24,178 nucleotides of DNA. Origin: Pseudomonadota bacterium. GTDB taxonomy: Bacteria > Myxococcota_A > Polyangia > Fen-1088. The stretch lies in NCBI GenBank assembly GCA_023438785.1, contig JAEXQJ010000027.1, positions 1 through 24,178 on the forward strand, in the 5' to 3' direction. Below the pieces are notes generated by a model. It was not told the DNA's origin. It did no database searches and worked only from the letters and a program-made list of their open reading frames with translations. Positions 14,437 to 23,140 of the stretch are shown piece by piece (the stretch's first letter is position 1; each line of letters opens with the position of its first letter). The position numbers were made by a program, and so were the translations under genes.

Positions 14437-16497
14437 TCAGTGGCGCAGGAGGAGGAGGAACCCGGCGGCCATGAGCAGGAACGAGACGACGAGCTTCAGG
14501 TGGTACACGTAGCAGGTGCGCTCGTTGCCGCCCACGTTGATGGTGCGCAGCTCGACGTAGGGCGTGGGCGAGCGGCGGTACCAGCCGGTGGCGGTGACCT
14601 GGGCGCCCTGCAGGTCGGACCGGCGCAGCAGGCCGAAGAGGAATTCCCAGATGCGCAGGGGCTGGCGGTAATCCAGGAACATGATGCCGGTGGCGTCGCG
14701 GATGACGAAGTCCTCGCTCCAGATGAGGCCGGGCACGCCGCGGCCGATCACCGTGCCGCGGATGGTGCACGGCACGCCGCGGATGGCCGATACCTTCACG
14801 TTCTTGAGCAAGCCGGCGACGTTGATGGAGGGGAAGTCGTCGCTGCGGTAGCTCCACCACGTCTTGATGAACATGCCCAAGCCCAACGCCGCGACGGCCA
14901 GCCACAGCAGGTGGGTGTTGCCCGAGGCCCACAGCGCCGCCGCCGTCACGAGCGGCAGAAGCACGGGCAGGTACATGACGAACAAGTCGACGAAGAACTC
15001 GTCCCAGTAGGACTCGGGCTGCTTCTCGTCGAAGACGATGAGCGGCGAAATGCGCAGGGCCGCGGCCTGGCGCGACAGGAAGTCCAGGCGATTGGCGATG
15101 AGCGGGTGGGTCGAGTGCAGCTCGTAGAACTTGGCCCACGGGTTCCACAGATCCCAGCGCATGGCCCCCTTGAGGTGCTCAGGATCCAGGCCGCCGCGCC
15201 CCGCGCCCACCGAGGCCACGGCAAAGGCGCGCGCCGCGTTTCCGTCGAAGATGCCCAGCGCACCGACCGCGTCCAGCCCAGGCCGCCGCCCACGCTCCCG
15301 CTCTTCGCCGGTCTTTTGCCTCTCCTGCCCGGCCAAGCCGTAGCCGATCTTGACCAGCGCCGAGGCCAGCAGGTTGGGATTGCCCGTGACCCGCCCCGCG
15401 AAGTTGTCGGCCTTGTACTCGCGCGTGCGCGACAGCCACAGCACCAGGTACTCGGTCGTGATGTAGACCAGGTAGGCACCCACGGCGAGGGCCACGCGCG
15501 CCTGCGCCGAGCGATCCCGTCCCTTCGAACGCACGCGGATGAGCAGGCGGTAAACGTAGTAGGCCAGCAGCGGCACCAACTGCGCCGCGGTCATGATGAG
15601 CATGTCCCACTGCACGGCGTGCCCGATCTCGTGGGCCACCACCGCCTCCACCTCGTTCTCGTCGAGCAGGTCGAGGATGCCCTGGGTGAGCACGATGCGC
15701 GCGTTGCCGGGTGTGTGCCCGTAGGTGAAGGCATTGGGCGCGCCGTCGGCGATGAGGCCCACGCGCGGAAACGCCATCTTCTCCTGGGCGCACACGCGCG
15801 TGATGAAACGGCGCAAGTGCTCGGGCAGCTCGGTGGGTGACAGCCAAGTGGCGCCGTAGAACCACCCCAGCGTGAGGTCCATGATGAAGGGACCCAGGAG
15901 GAACTGCAGGGCCACGGTCACCACGCCGATGACCAGGGCCACGCCCGCGTCCAGATAGTGCAGCTCCACCGCCGCGACGAGCACCGCCCCGAGGAGCGCG
16001 TACATCACGATGAGCAGGCCCACCGAACGCAGGAACAGATTGGGCAGGGGCCGGGCCGCGGCGGCGTAGCTGGCCAGGTCGGCCGGTGCGAGGTCGCCTT
16101 CTGCCGAACGTCGCAGGCGTGAGCGGACCGGACTGTCGTCGATGTCCATGCGCAGCCCCGCGTCGGCGGCGGCCGCCACCTGCTGGATTTCGCCCTTGTC
16201 CAGCCAGATGCCGCCCGTGTCAGGGCACGTGTCCAACTCCACGCCGAAGACCTTGAGCCGCCGCATGGGCGCACCGCTGGCCGGACTGCGCAGGGCACCG
16301 GGCTGGGCCTGCGCCTGGGCGCGTTGCAGCTCCTGCACCAGCAGCTTGGCCGAGCGGGTGAAGTAGAAGATCTCGCCCTTGTCCAGCCACACGCCGCCGC
16401 ACGATGCGCAGTAGTCCACCTCCACGCCCTGCTTGGTCATGGCCGGGATCAGCCTGCGTCCTGCACAACGGGGACAGGCCAACTGCGTCTCACTCAT
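14437..16497 (-). CDS. membrane M48-family metallopeptidase with N-terminal zinc ribbons
   Basis: Protein of 686 residues, inner-membrane and HtpX-like. Residues 1-45 are a TFIIB-type zinc ribbon: CPRC (8-11) and CASCGGVWLDKGE (30-42). A second copy at about 74-105 keeps GGIWLDKGE but has only one of the four cysteines (CPDTGG), so it is degenerate. TM segments lie at about 159-180 and 186-208. The peptidase domain has VVAHEIGHAVQWD (HExxH, His289/Glu290/His293), further TMs at about 300-320 and 336-356, the third zinc ligand Glu360 in RTREYKAD, and STHPLIANRLDFL (462-474). Two more TMs follow (about 503-520 and 525-545), then an OB-like C-terminal domain (about 565-655) and a last TM (670-684). 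The ATG at 16497 has GGAGG five bases upstream. Such proteases act in membrane protein quality control; the substrate here is unknown. Confidence 0.9.
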   Translation of the reverse strand: MSETQLACPRCAGRRLIPAMTKQGVEVDYCASCGGVWLDKGEIFYFTRSAKLLVQELQRAQAQAQPGALRSPASGAPMRRLKVFGVELDTCPDTGGIWLDKGEIQQVAAAADAGLRMDIDDSPVRSRLRRSAEGDLAPADLASYAAAARPLPNLFLRSVGLLIVMYALLGAVLVAAVELHYLDAGVALVIGVVTVALQFLLGPFIMDLTLGWFYGATWLSPTELPEHLRRFITRVCAQEKMAFPRVGLIADGAPNAFTYGHTPGNARIVLTQGILDLLDENEVEAVVAHEIGHAVQWDMLIMTAAQLVPLLAYYVYRLLIRVRSKGRDRSAQARVALAVGAYLVYITTEYLVLWLSRTREYKADNFAGRVTGNPNLLASALVKIGYGLAGQERQKTGEERERGRRPGLDAVGALGIFDGNAARAFAVASVGAGRGGLDPEHLKGAMRWDLWNPWAKFYELHSTHPLIANRLDFLSRQAAALRISPLIVFDEKQPESYWDEFFVDLFVMYLPVLLPLVTAAALWASGNTHLLWLAVAALGLGMFIKTWWSYRSDDFPSINVAGLLKNVKVSAIRGVPCTIRGTVIGRGVPGLIWSEDFVIRDATGIMFLDYRQPLRIWEFLFGLLRRSDLQGAQVTATGWYRRSPTPYVELRTINVGGNERTCYVYHLKLVVSFLLMAAGFLLLLRH

Positions 16498-16595
16498 GTG
16501 CGCCTCCAGGCGGCGATCTGAGCACATCAGGTTGCTTCAGGCGAGAAACGAACGGCCCGCCATCCGGCGTCACTTGCCACCCCCTCGGCCCCCCT

Positions 16596-16637
16596 TCTGC
16601 CGACGCGACCGGGTTTCCTCGAAGAAGGATCGGCAGA
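16596..16637 (-). terminator. inverted repeat after the vWA-type remnant
   Basis: TCTGCCGA (16596-16603) pairs with TCGGCAGA (16630-16637) across 26 bases that include a smaller TTTC/GAAG pairing. It starts about 8 bp after the remnant's stop on the minus strand. No T-run follows. Confidence 0.3.
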
Positions 16638-16644
16638 GCCAGCG

Positions 16645-17331
16645 TCAGGGCTGGTCGGTTTCCCAGCTCGGAGCGCACACAGTGTCGGGGCAGAGCCGGC
16701 AGGTCACCTTGAGGAGCGTGCCGGAGGGCGGCTGCGTGCGCGCTCCACTGGCTTCGACGCCATAATCGACTCTCATGCGAACGCCCAACCGACACTGAGG
16801 ATCGCTGTCGAGGTACCAACAGGGGACAACGCCAGTCCCGTCGCAGGCGGGGAGGAGCGCTTTCGCATAGGCGCTGCCTTCGGGCACGTGCTCCTCCACG
16901 CGGCAGTCGGGTTGCAGTCCGTCGGCCTGGGAGGTGTCGATGAGCGGCTGATCGATGCATCCCGGGGTGAGCTTCGCGCGCAGCTTGGCGCCGAACTGTT
17001 TGAGGGCGGGCGCCACGTCCTCGTTGCAGAGGCTGTTGACCTGGCCGTTCTCGCCGAATGCGTCCACGAAGGCCTTGAGGCGCAGCCCGGCGTACGACTT
17101 GCCGAACTTCGCTGACTCGCAGACGGGCAAGGAAGTCCACACGTCTTCGGCGCCCGCCAGTGTGGGATCCTTGTCGATGCGGTAGCGCGCGTTCGGGTCA
17201 TCCGACCAGCCGAAGATCCCGCTGACCAGGATCTGCTCGCTGGGGCGCAGCTTGCTCTGCTGGATCGCCTGCACCAGGGTTGACACCTGCCGGAGCTGCA
17301 GGTCGGTCTCGCGGGGCTGGCAATCGGGTTT
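16645..17331 (-). pseudogene. C-terminal remnant of a vWA-type myxobacterial lipoprotein
   Basis: The open frame of about 229 codons matches the end of the deltaproteobacterial lipoprotein family with a von Willebrand factor A domain. The order is: a helix and strand (VQAIQQSKLRPSEQILVSGIFG), then the family block RLKAFVDAFGENG, the late region with PDCRVEE, PACDGT and PCWYLD, and a terminal Cys pair VTCRLC. The N-terminal signal peptide and the metal-binding DxSxS half are missing. The frame is blocked by a TGA at 17332-17334, only about 95 bp from the next gene. The first possible start (GTG at 17286) has no ribosome-binding site and would begin mid-domain. I read it as a 5'-truncated gene; a short intact protein is less likely. 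Confidence 0.7.
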
Positions 17332-17380
17332 TCATACACCCTCGCCGTGCGCACGGGCCTGAAACGCGCCAGGGCCCGCT

Positions 17381-17411
17381 CGCCCCGCTCCGTGCGCGAC
17401 GAAGCGGGGCG
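17381..17411 (-). terminator. terminator-like hairpin after the large lipoprotein gene
   Basis: CGCCCCGCT (17381-17389) pairs perfectly with AGCGGGGCG (17403-17411) over a 13-nt loop, about 15 bp past the minus-strand stop at 17427. There is no T-run. Confidence 0.45.
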
Positions 17412-17426
17412 GGACCATTGAGCGTT

Positions 17427-20400
17427 CTACGGCTCGACGTCGAAGTTGCAGGTCGCGCTGAACCCGGCGTTGACCGGGACATCCCACGAACAGCTCCTCG
17501 AGCTGCAAGGGAGGGACTGGGTGGTGCCGTCGTTCCGGCTCACGGTCAGGCTCGCCAGGGTGTGACCACTCTCGCTCGTGGAGCAGAACACCGTGACGTC
17601 ACCGGGAGGCGCATGCACGCCGACGCCGGCCTGCATCTCGGCCCAAGGCTGGCTGGTCAAGGTGGCGCTGTTGATGCCCCCCGTGTAGCCGTTGTACCAA
17701 GTGTACGCGAGCGACAATTGCGCCGAAGCCGTGGGAACCCCCGCGGCTTTGAGGACCGCGTTGGGGATCTCGTCGGCAGTGGGGACTGGACAGACAGAGG
17801 GGTTGCTGCACGCCGCGTACTGGCCGATGCAGGCCGTGTGGCTCGTGCACGCCGGATGGTTCACGAAGTAGGCCGCGTCAACCAGTTCGTCACACATAGA
17901 GGCGCCGCCATTACGGCATCCCTGGAAATAGGCGCCGAACAGGCACGAGGTGGGATCCGTCCGGTCGGGAGCGGTGCCCAGCCACTTGGAAATCGGCTCG
18001 GTTTGGCACAAGTCGAACTTCTGACGATCGCTCGCTGAAGCGGGCAAGTTCTGATCGTGCAGAGCAAAGAGCTGGCAGCGGTCGCACCACGTGTAGCCGG
18101 AATCGGACATGGCGTCTGCCACGCCCGCCAGGAAGCTGTCCTCGGTCAGCGTGCTCGAGCGCTGGGTCCAGTGGGCCAACATCGACAGCATCTGCGCCGC
18201 GGGCATCGCCACCGGCTCGTCGCTTTTGTCGCCGATTCCAGTGGACGCACAGGTCCAGGGGCTGGTCGCCTGCACCCAGACATCGGCATTTCCCGGAACG
18301 TCACCACCGGATGCTTGCCCGTCGAACGCATCGTGCAGCATGGTGGCGACGCGCTGGATGTTGTCGTTGTAGTCGCCGTTGTGGAGGTGCCCGTTGCCAT
18401 CCATGCAGGGGCGCACCGCGGTCGCGTCGCAGTACTTGATGCCCTGACTGGCGCGGGCCCCCGGGGGCGTGAAGTAGTTCGTGCCCCCCGCGACCTGCGC
18501 GGTGAAGAAGTCGGCGAACGCCTCGTTGAGAACGGAAGCCTCGCCGAGGTTCTGGGTGAGGGCCTCGATCATGCAGTCGGTGTACGCCTCCGAGAGGACC
18601 CACGGGCCGACCGACGTCATCAGGTTGCACAGGGCAAAGTGGCCGTACTCGTGCGTGGGTACACCACGCGAGGTTTGGGCCTCCAGGCCGCCCGACGTGG
18701 CGGCCGGAAAGACGATGTCGGTCGTGCCGTAGATGCTCTCGGCGACCCGCAAGGCCACCGACAGAGTTGGGCCGACGATCGGCACCAGCAGGAGCAGAGT
18801 CTCGGACGTGCCCAGGATGTTCTCTACCCTGGCGTTGGGAAGCCCCAGGCAGGGCGCGAAGGCGCGATCGCCGTTTATCCTTCCGATGAGATCAGCCATG
18901 CCACCGACCAGGATGTCCGCCTTGGCCGGGGTGACGCCGACCACGGTCGTCAGATAGGCTCGCCCTTCCGTCGCTTGCATGAGGAGGTTGCTGTCCACGA
19001 CAGCGAGCTGCCAATCGTTGGTGAAGTCGTTGAGGAGCGAATCCGCCTTGGTGAAGGTGCACAGCTTTCGCGGGAAAAGCCCCTCCGTGACCATCGCCGC
19101 CTTGTTCTCGACGTCCATGCACACCATCGAGTCGCGATAGCGCCCGACCTTGATCTTGGCCGTGCCGTCATCGCCACTGTGCTCGGTGAACATGGTGGTA
19201 ATGCCGAGCGGCGCCCACTGGCGGATCTCGATGCGCACGTCGGGCAGCTTGGCCTCTTGGCAGCGATTCGCGCCCCAGGAGCGCTGGAACGGCTGCTGCG
19301 TGCCAAAGGTCGGATCCAGGTTGAGCACGTCGAGCGCGACGGTGTAGTTGACCGAGCCGTTGACCCAGCGGTCCACGGCACCACAGACCCGTTGCACGGC
19401 ATTGGTCACGCCCTTGACGACGGCGGCGATGGCGCGGATAAGCCCGCGCAGCAGGCGCGGTCGAGCCTTCGGCTGGGCCAGCGCCGTGGTCTTGGCCAAC
19501 CCCTTGACCGCAGAGGCCTGGTTCAACGCCGCATCGTCATCGGGAACCACGACCGAGAGATCGGCCTCGTAGACGAAGCCGTTGCGTGCCAAGGCGGCGT
19601 AGGACAGCGAGCCGTCCGCGTTGCGGGCGTCGGCCGGCGGCTGGCGCAGAACCATGGCGTGGAAGATCTCGTCGCCGTTCAGGGCGGCCGCCCGGATCTG
19701 GTTGTAGGTGATGCCGGGGATCACGGCGTAGACCCAGTTCCCCACGCCATCGGTCTCGTTGCTGAACACACCGGTCTGTCCGCTCCAGCGACTCAGCTCC
19801 ACATTGAACAGCGGCAAGGTGTCGTGGTGGATGTAGAGCCACTTGAGCGACTCCTTCTCCTCCTTGGACTGGACGTAGATCTGCGCGTACCACAGCGAAT
19901 CCAGGCCCTCGCTGTTCGTCTCGGGGAGGGCGAGCGTGTCTGCCCAGCGAAATCCCTCGCGCAACGCCACCGACTGAGCGCGCGACAAAGGCGGCTCCAT
20001 GGTCGCTGTGCCGCCCAGGCGCACATGCACCTCGGTGAACTGCGCGGGATCGGACGCGTCGCCCTCCTGGATGTGCAGCTTCACGCGCGAGACCACGCGC
20101 TCAGCGCCGCCCTGGGCGCCGTCCCAGCAGTACTGAAGATGGTACTCGTGACCTTCCGCGATCTGCACCGGCGTGGTCGGGTGGGCGACCGAGCTGCCGC
20201 CGCGGTACTCGCAGCGCACCTCGCCCCAGGAAACCCAATACGACAGTGTGGCCGAGCCGGTGCCGGCGTTGCCGATGACGACCGGCAACGTGGCGGGCAC
20301 CCTGATGCTGACCGGCTGGGCCGGCGCCACGTCCGCGTCCTGCCAGCGGTTGGCGGAATAGTCGCGCTGCGCGGTCAGCAGGATGGAGCCCTCAGTCCAG

Positions 20401-20801
20401 GTGATGGTGTGCGAGCTTCCGCACCCCGCGCCCGAGGCCACGAAATCTTGCGTCCGGTTCGACGTCAGGCTGTTCAGGTTCACCACGTCGGGGCTGAAGG
20501 AGCAGCCTTCCTTGCTGGCGCGGACCGAGAACGAGCCGGCGTTCAGGCCACCAAAGGCGTACTGCCCGGAGCTGTCGGTGATCTGCTGCGCCTGCGAGCT
20601 CCCTGCCAGGTCAACGGTCACGCCACTCACGGCGGTGCCGTCCTGCTGAACCACGCGGCCGCTGATTGTGATGCCCGCGGTGAGAGCGCGGGCCGTTCGA
20701 TCGACCTCCGTGCCCGGGGTTTGCTCGCCACACGCCAGCCCCAACACGGCCAGCGCACAGACCCAAGCCACGCGGCCTGTGCCCAACTTCTTCAACTGCA
20801 T
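17427..20801 (-). CDS. large lipoprotein with zincin metalloprotease motif
   Basis: Surface or secreted lipoprotein of 1124 residues. Signal peptide with Lys4/Lys5 and the lipobox GLAC (Cys24). A carboxypeptidase-regulatory-like beta-sandwich follows (about 44-122: ISGRVVQQDGTAVSGVTVDL, then DSSGQYAFGGLNAG). Residues 130-700 are mostly beta-rich with no named domain. The protease centre is PTHEYGHFALC (HExxH, His717/Glu718/His721); candidate third zinc ligands are Glu760 in NEAFADFF, typical of M4/M36-like enzymes, and Glu738 in LSEAYTD. A Cys-rich region (about 850-1005) and an Ig-like C-terminus with several Cys follow. The ATG at 20801 has AGGAGG seven bases upstream, which rules out longer starts. 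Peptidase activity is inferred from motif only; the substrate is unknown. Confidence 0.85.
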   Translation of the reverse strand: MQLKKLGTGRVAWVCALAVLGLACGEQTPGTEVDRTARALTAGITISGRVVQQDGTAVSGVTVDLAGSSQAQQITDSSGQYAFGGLNAGSFSVRASKEGCSFSPDVVNLNSLTSNRTQDFVASGAGCGSSHTITWTEGSILLTAQRDYSANRWQDADVAPAQPVSIRVPATLPVVIGNAGTGSATLSYWVSWGEVRCEYRGGSSVAHPTTPVQIAEGHEYHLQYCWDGAQGGAERVVSRVKLHIQEGDASDPAQFTEVHVRLGGTATMEPPLSRAQSVALREGFRWADTLALPETNSEGLDSLWYAQIYVQSKEEKESLKWLYIHHDTLPLFNVELSRWSGQTGVFSNETDGVGNWVYAVIPGITYNQIRAAALNGDEIFHAMVLRQPPADARNADGSLSYAALARNGFVYEADLSVVVPDDDAALNQASAVKGLAKTTALAQPKARPRLLRGLIRAIAAVVKGVTNAVQRVCGAVDRWVNGSVNYTVALDVLNLDPTFGTQQPFQRSWGANRCQEAKLPDVRIEIRQWAPLGITTMFTEHSGDDGTAKIKVGRYRDSMVCMDVENKAAMVTEGLFPRKLCTFTKADSLLNDFTNDWQLAVVDSNLLMQATEGRAYLTTVVGVTPAKADILVGGMADLIGRINGDRAFAPCLGLPNARVENILGTSETLLLLVPIVGPTLSVALRVAESIYGTTDIVFPAATSGGLEAQTSRGVPTHEYGHFALCNLMTSVGPWVLSEAYTDCMIEALTQNLGEASVLNEAFADFFTAQVAGGTNYFTPPGARASQGIKYCDATAVRPCMDGNGHLHNGDYNDNIQRVATMLHDAFDGQASGGDVPGNADVWVQATSPWTCASTGIGDKSDEPVAMPAAQMLSMLAHWTQRSSTLTEDSFLAGVADAMSDSGYTWCDRCQLFALHDQNLPASASDRQKFDLCQTEPISKWLGTAPDRTDPTSCLFGAYFQGCRNGGASMCDELVDAAYFVNHPACTSHTACIGQYAACSNPSVCPVPTADEIPNAVLKAAGVPTASAQLSLAYTWYNGYTGGINSATLTSQPWAEMQAGVGVHAPPGDVTVFCSTSESGHTLASLTVSRNDGTTQSLPCSSRSCSWDVPVNAGFSATCNFDVEP

Positions 20802-21305
20802 CTTCGTTCCTCCTGAATGTCGTTGCGCCCGCCTCGGGCCGGACCATGGCCCGAGCGCCGTGTGCGACCTGCTTTCATCTGTTCGCTCCTTCACGGCTGC
20901 AAGCACCGGCACCATCGCCGGCGCCCATAGGACCGCGGCCGCCGAGACCGTCAACCGACAAAAACTCTGCCGCGGGCCACACGCGATGCCGGCCACGCGC
21001 CCGAGGCGATAGCGGGCCGCGACGCCGCGAGCCAGGAACTTCGGCTTCATGTCAGCCCGCGGCCCGGGATCGTGAACAGATGGCCATCACCAGCCAGGTC
21101 CGCCCGCGCCCACCGTCGGCGAGGTCGCCGTCGCCCACTGGCAAGATGCTGGCCTGCTCAAGCCTTCCGCCATCAAGCCCCTGTTCACCACCATCGAGGC
21201 CAGCCCTGGTCGTCCGCCACCTCGGCACCCTTCACCCTGATGACCAAGCACATCCTGCTCATGCGGATCGCTTTGTCCTGGCCGAAAGAATCGCCGGCCC
21301 GGGCG
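20802..21305. other. intergenic region upstream of the large lipoprotein
   Basis: About 500 bp containing the ribosome-binding site of the large lipoprotein and, at 21068-21250, a broken toxin-gene remnant on the plus strand. I see no clear promoter and no other gene. Confidence 0.5.
21068..21250 (+). pseudogene. PemK/MazF-type toxin remnant, C-terminal half, two frameshifts
   Basis: Reading across three adjacent frames gives DREQMAITSQVRPRP, then (from 21115, shifted) VGEVAVAHWQDAGLLKPSAI and KPLFTTIEAS, then (from 21206, shifted back) LVVRHLGTLHPDDQ. This order (MAITSQVRP, GEV...W..AGLLKPSAIKP, TIE, L..R.LGTL) is the characteristic C-terminal half of PemK/MazF-type endoribonuclease toxins. 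The N-terminal half and any antitoxin gene are absent. The second shift can be explained by one extra C in the CCC at 21204-21206. It is clearly non-functional. The recognition is from memory of the family, not from a search. Confidence 0.6.
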
Positions 21306-22679
21306 CTAGAACAGCCGGCCGCAGGGGATGGCGTCGCGGCGAATGGCGTAGCCGTTCGATTCGTCGTCGTCGGACCAGAAGAAGCCCTTGCGGTTGTTGG
21401 CGCACTCTGATTCCGGCGCCATAGTGATGCCTTCGTTGTTGGCGCTGCTCAGGGTGGATGGGGGCGGGACCGTGGCGCGCAGGATGAATCGGCCCTTGGT
21501 CGCCGAGCCCTCGGCGGAGTCGATGTCGAGCAAGGTCATGCGGTTCTTGCAGGCCGAATCGCACAATGACCACAGGGTTTCGCTGTCGCGGTCAAAGGCC
21601 AGATCCATCACGCCTTCCTGCCCGCTGCTGAAGGTCGCCACCCGTTTGAACGCACCGGTGTTGTGGTTCAGGACGAAGCCGTAGATCATCCCCGTGTCCT
21701 CCACGCCCACCAGGAAAATCCCCGTGCCGTGGTCCGCGTGCGCCGATGGATCGTAGGGTGCCTCGCTGGACTCGTCGTAGAAGCCCCGCGCGACCAGATA
21801 GCTGTCTGGGATCCAAGCGATGGCTTCCAGACCCTTGTTGGCATCCGTCGCCTCGGGCAGATCGCTGGTCAAGTTCCACTCGTGCGTGGCCTTCAGCGTG
21901 GTCGTCGTGCCCGTCAGCTCGTAGCGCAGAATGCTCAGACGAGAGGTCGACATGGCGTCGTTGTTCCTTTCGGTGGCCACGTACAGCTCGCTCTTGTCCC
22001 ATTCCGTGCGGGTCAGGGCCTCGCTGTCCGGGCTGCCCGAGCCGTTGGGGAAGGTCAGGGCCTTGCCGTTACCCCAGCCCTCCGTGGTCACGGGCACAAA
22101 GGCCGTCCCGTTCCAGGTCAGACGAAAGACTTTGGACGGATCGTTCTGCACCGCCCACAGGATGGCCGACGCCGTGCCCATGGCGGGCTGATAGATAAGC
22201 CCGCTCAGGTTGGGGCCAAAGGCGTTCTTCACGGCGACGTTGGTCACCGCGTTTCCGCCTGGCCAGGCGGAAAAGGCGATGGGCTTGGTCGGATCCGCGG
22301 TGTCTCGGGCGGCCTGCGTGTCCCTGGCCATGTCCGCGGGCCGTGTGTCCACGGCAACCATCGCGTCGGGTGCGATCGCCGTGTCCAACACGATCGGCGT
22401 GACGTCGCGGGCGGACGACGCGTCGGTATTGGCCGGCGCCGCATCGGCCTGCGACCCATCGGTCTTGACCACCGATGCATCCGCTGGCCTCGCGGTATCA
22501 GCCGCGCGCGCGTCCGGGGCCGTATCCAACGGCGCGTGCGGACCGTCCTCGCGCACGGTGGTGTCCGCGTTGGCCGGGGAGGCGTCCTTAGCAAGACCTG
22601 CCTTGCTGGATGAATTTCCGCACGCGGCCAGCGAGAGGCAGACCAGGGAGACGGCCAGGCAGACGCGATAGCGGACCAT
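21306..22679 (-). CDS. lipoprotein with Asp/Ala/Thr-rich linker and propeller/phytase-like domain
   Basis: Protein of 457 residues. Signal peptide with the lipobox SLAAC (Cys20), then about 110 residues (22-132) dominated by Asp, Ala, Thr and Pro (DTAPDA, DTARPADA and similar). This flexible acidic spacer is common on myxobacterial surface lipoproteins. The rest (about 133-457) has repeated strands of beta-propeller type: GLEAIAWIPDSYLVARGF, GMIYGFVLNHNTGAFKRV, GVMDLAFDRDSETLWSLCD and a final NNEGITMAPESEC...GFFWSDDD. That last pattern resembles esterase-like/phytase-like propellers. AAGGAG sits eight bases before the ATG. Enzymatic activity is uncertain; it may be a binding or structural propeller. 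Confidence 0.8.
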   Translation of the reverse strand: MVRYRVCLAVSLVCLSLAACGNSSSKAGLAKDASPANADTTVREDGPHAPLDTAPDARAADTARPADASVVKTDGSQADAAPANTDASSARDVTPIVLDTAIAPDAMVAVDTRPADMARDTQAARDTADPTKPIAFSAWPGGNAVTNVAVKNAFGPNLSGLIYQPAMGTASAILWAVQNDPSKVFRLTWNGTAFVPVTTEGWGNGKALTFPNGSGSPDSEALTRTEWDKSELYVATERNNDAMSTSRLSILRYELTGTTTTLKATHEWNLTSDLPEATDANKGLEAIAWIPDSYLVARGFYDESSEAPYDPSAHADHGTGIFLVGVEDTGMIYGFVLNHNTGAFKRVATFSSGQEGVMDLAFDRDSETLWSLCDSACKNRMTLLDIDSAEGSATKGRFILRATVPPPSTLSSANNEGITMAPESECANNRKGFFWSDDDESNGYAIRRDAIPCGRLF

Positions 22680-22855
22680 GCGATGACTCCTTTATTAGGG
22701 CTGCCACCATTAGACGACGATTCCGGCCCCAATCGGTCATTCTTACAGGCCGCCGTGTCCGAAGGTGGCAATACGGTTGCAGCCGCAGCGCATAAGCGGT
22801 TCAAAGTGTGTTTTGGTGAACCCATAGCGACCGCGATCGGCCGCTGCAACAACAA
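22680..22855. promoter_or_regulatory. upstream region of the propeller lipoprotein
   Basis: Holds the ribosome-binding site of the lipoprotein and an inverted repeat GGTTCA...TGAACC (22798-22822) that could be an operator or a transposon-end relic. It also contains a plus-strand sigma-54-like string (22766-22781) with no plus-strand gene downstream. The promoter itself is not identified. Confidence 0.3.
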
Positions 22856-23140
22856 TCAATGACTTCGTTGCCGGGCTGCGCGCGGAGTGATGGCGACGCC
22901 CTTGTGAATCACATCGAAGATCGCATCGCTCACGATCACGTGCTGCTCGCCCGCTCCCATCGCACGCGGCAGCTCGAATCTGCCAGGGTCCAGCTTCTTG
23001 TAAACCACGATCGTCCCGGTGCCGTCCCAGGTCAGCACCTTCATGGTGTGCACGATGGCCGCCAAGCCGTCGTGGCCACGGCGCATGTCCACCGGCTCGG
23101 CAGCCAAGTAGATGCGCACGGAAGGCGGCAAAATCAGCAC
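22856..23140 (-). pseudogene. tnpB: IS66 TnpB (Orf2), internally deleted
   Basis: 94 residues, against the usual 115-120. The start ILPPSVRIYLAAEPVDMRRG and the end VLTWDGTGTIVVYKKLDPGRF match IS66 accessory protein TnpB. Between GLAAIVH and MKVLTWDGTG about 20-25 residues are missing, namely the usual segment with G-H-L-F-V-F and the Arg-rich turn. The deletion is in frame. The GTG start overlaps the tnpA stop by 7 bp, the normal IS66 arrangement. Without this segment and without tnpC the element is very unlikely to move. Confidence 0.8.

Noticed and set aside
18057..20816. Very long open frame on the plus strand (919 codons) opposite the large lipoprotein.
   Set aside because: It is a codon-bias shadow of the minus-strand gene: no motifs and low-complexity Arg/Gly/Val/Ala composition. 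The same applies to the plus-strand frame at 14440-15840.
22766..22781. Sigma-54-like string TGGCA-N6-TTGCA on the plus strand.
   Set aside because: It points towards minus-strand transposon genes with no plus-strand gene downstream; likely chance or an orphan left by rearrangement.
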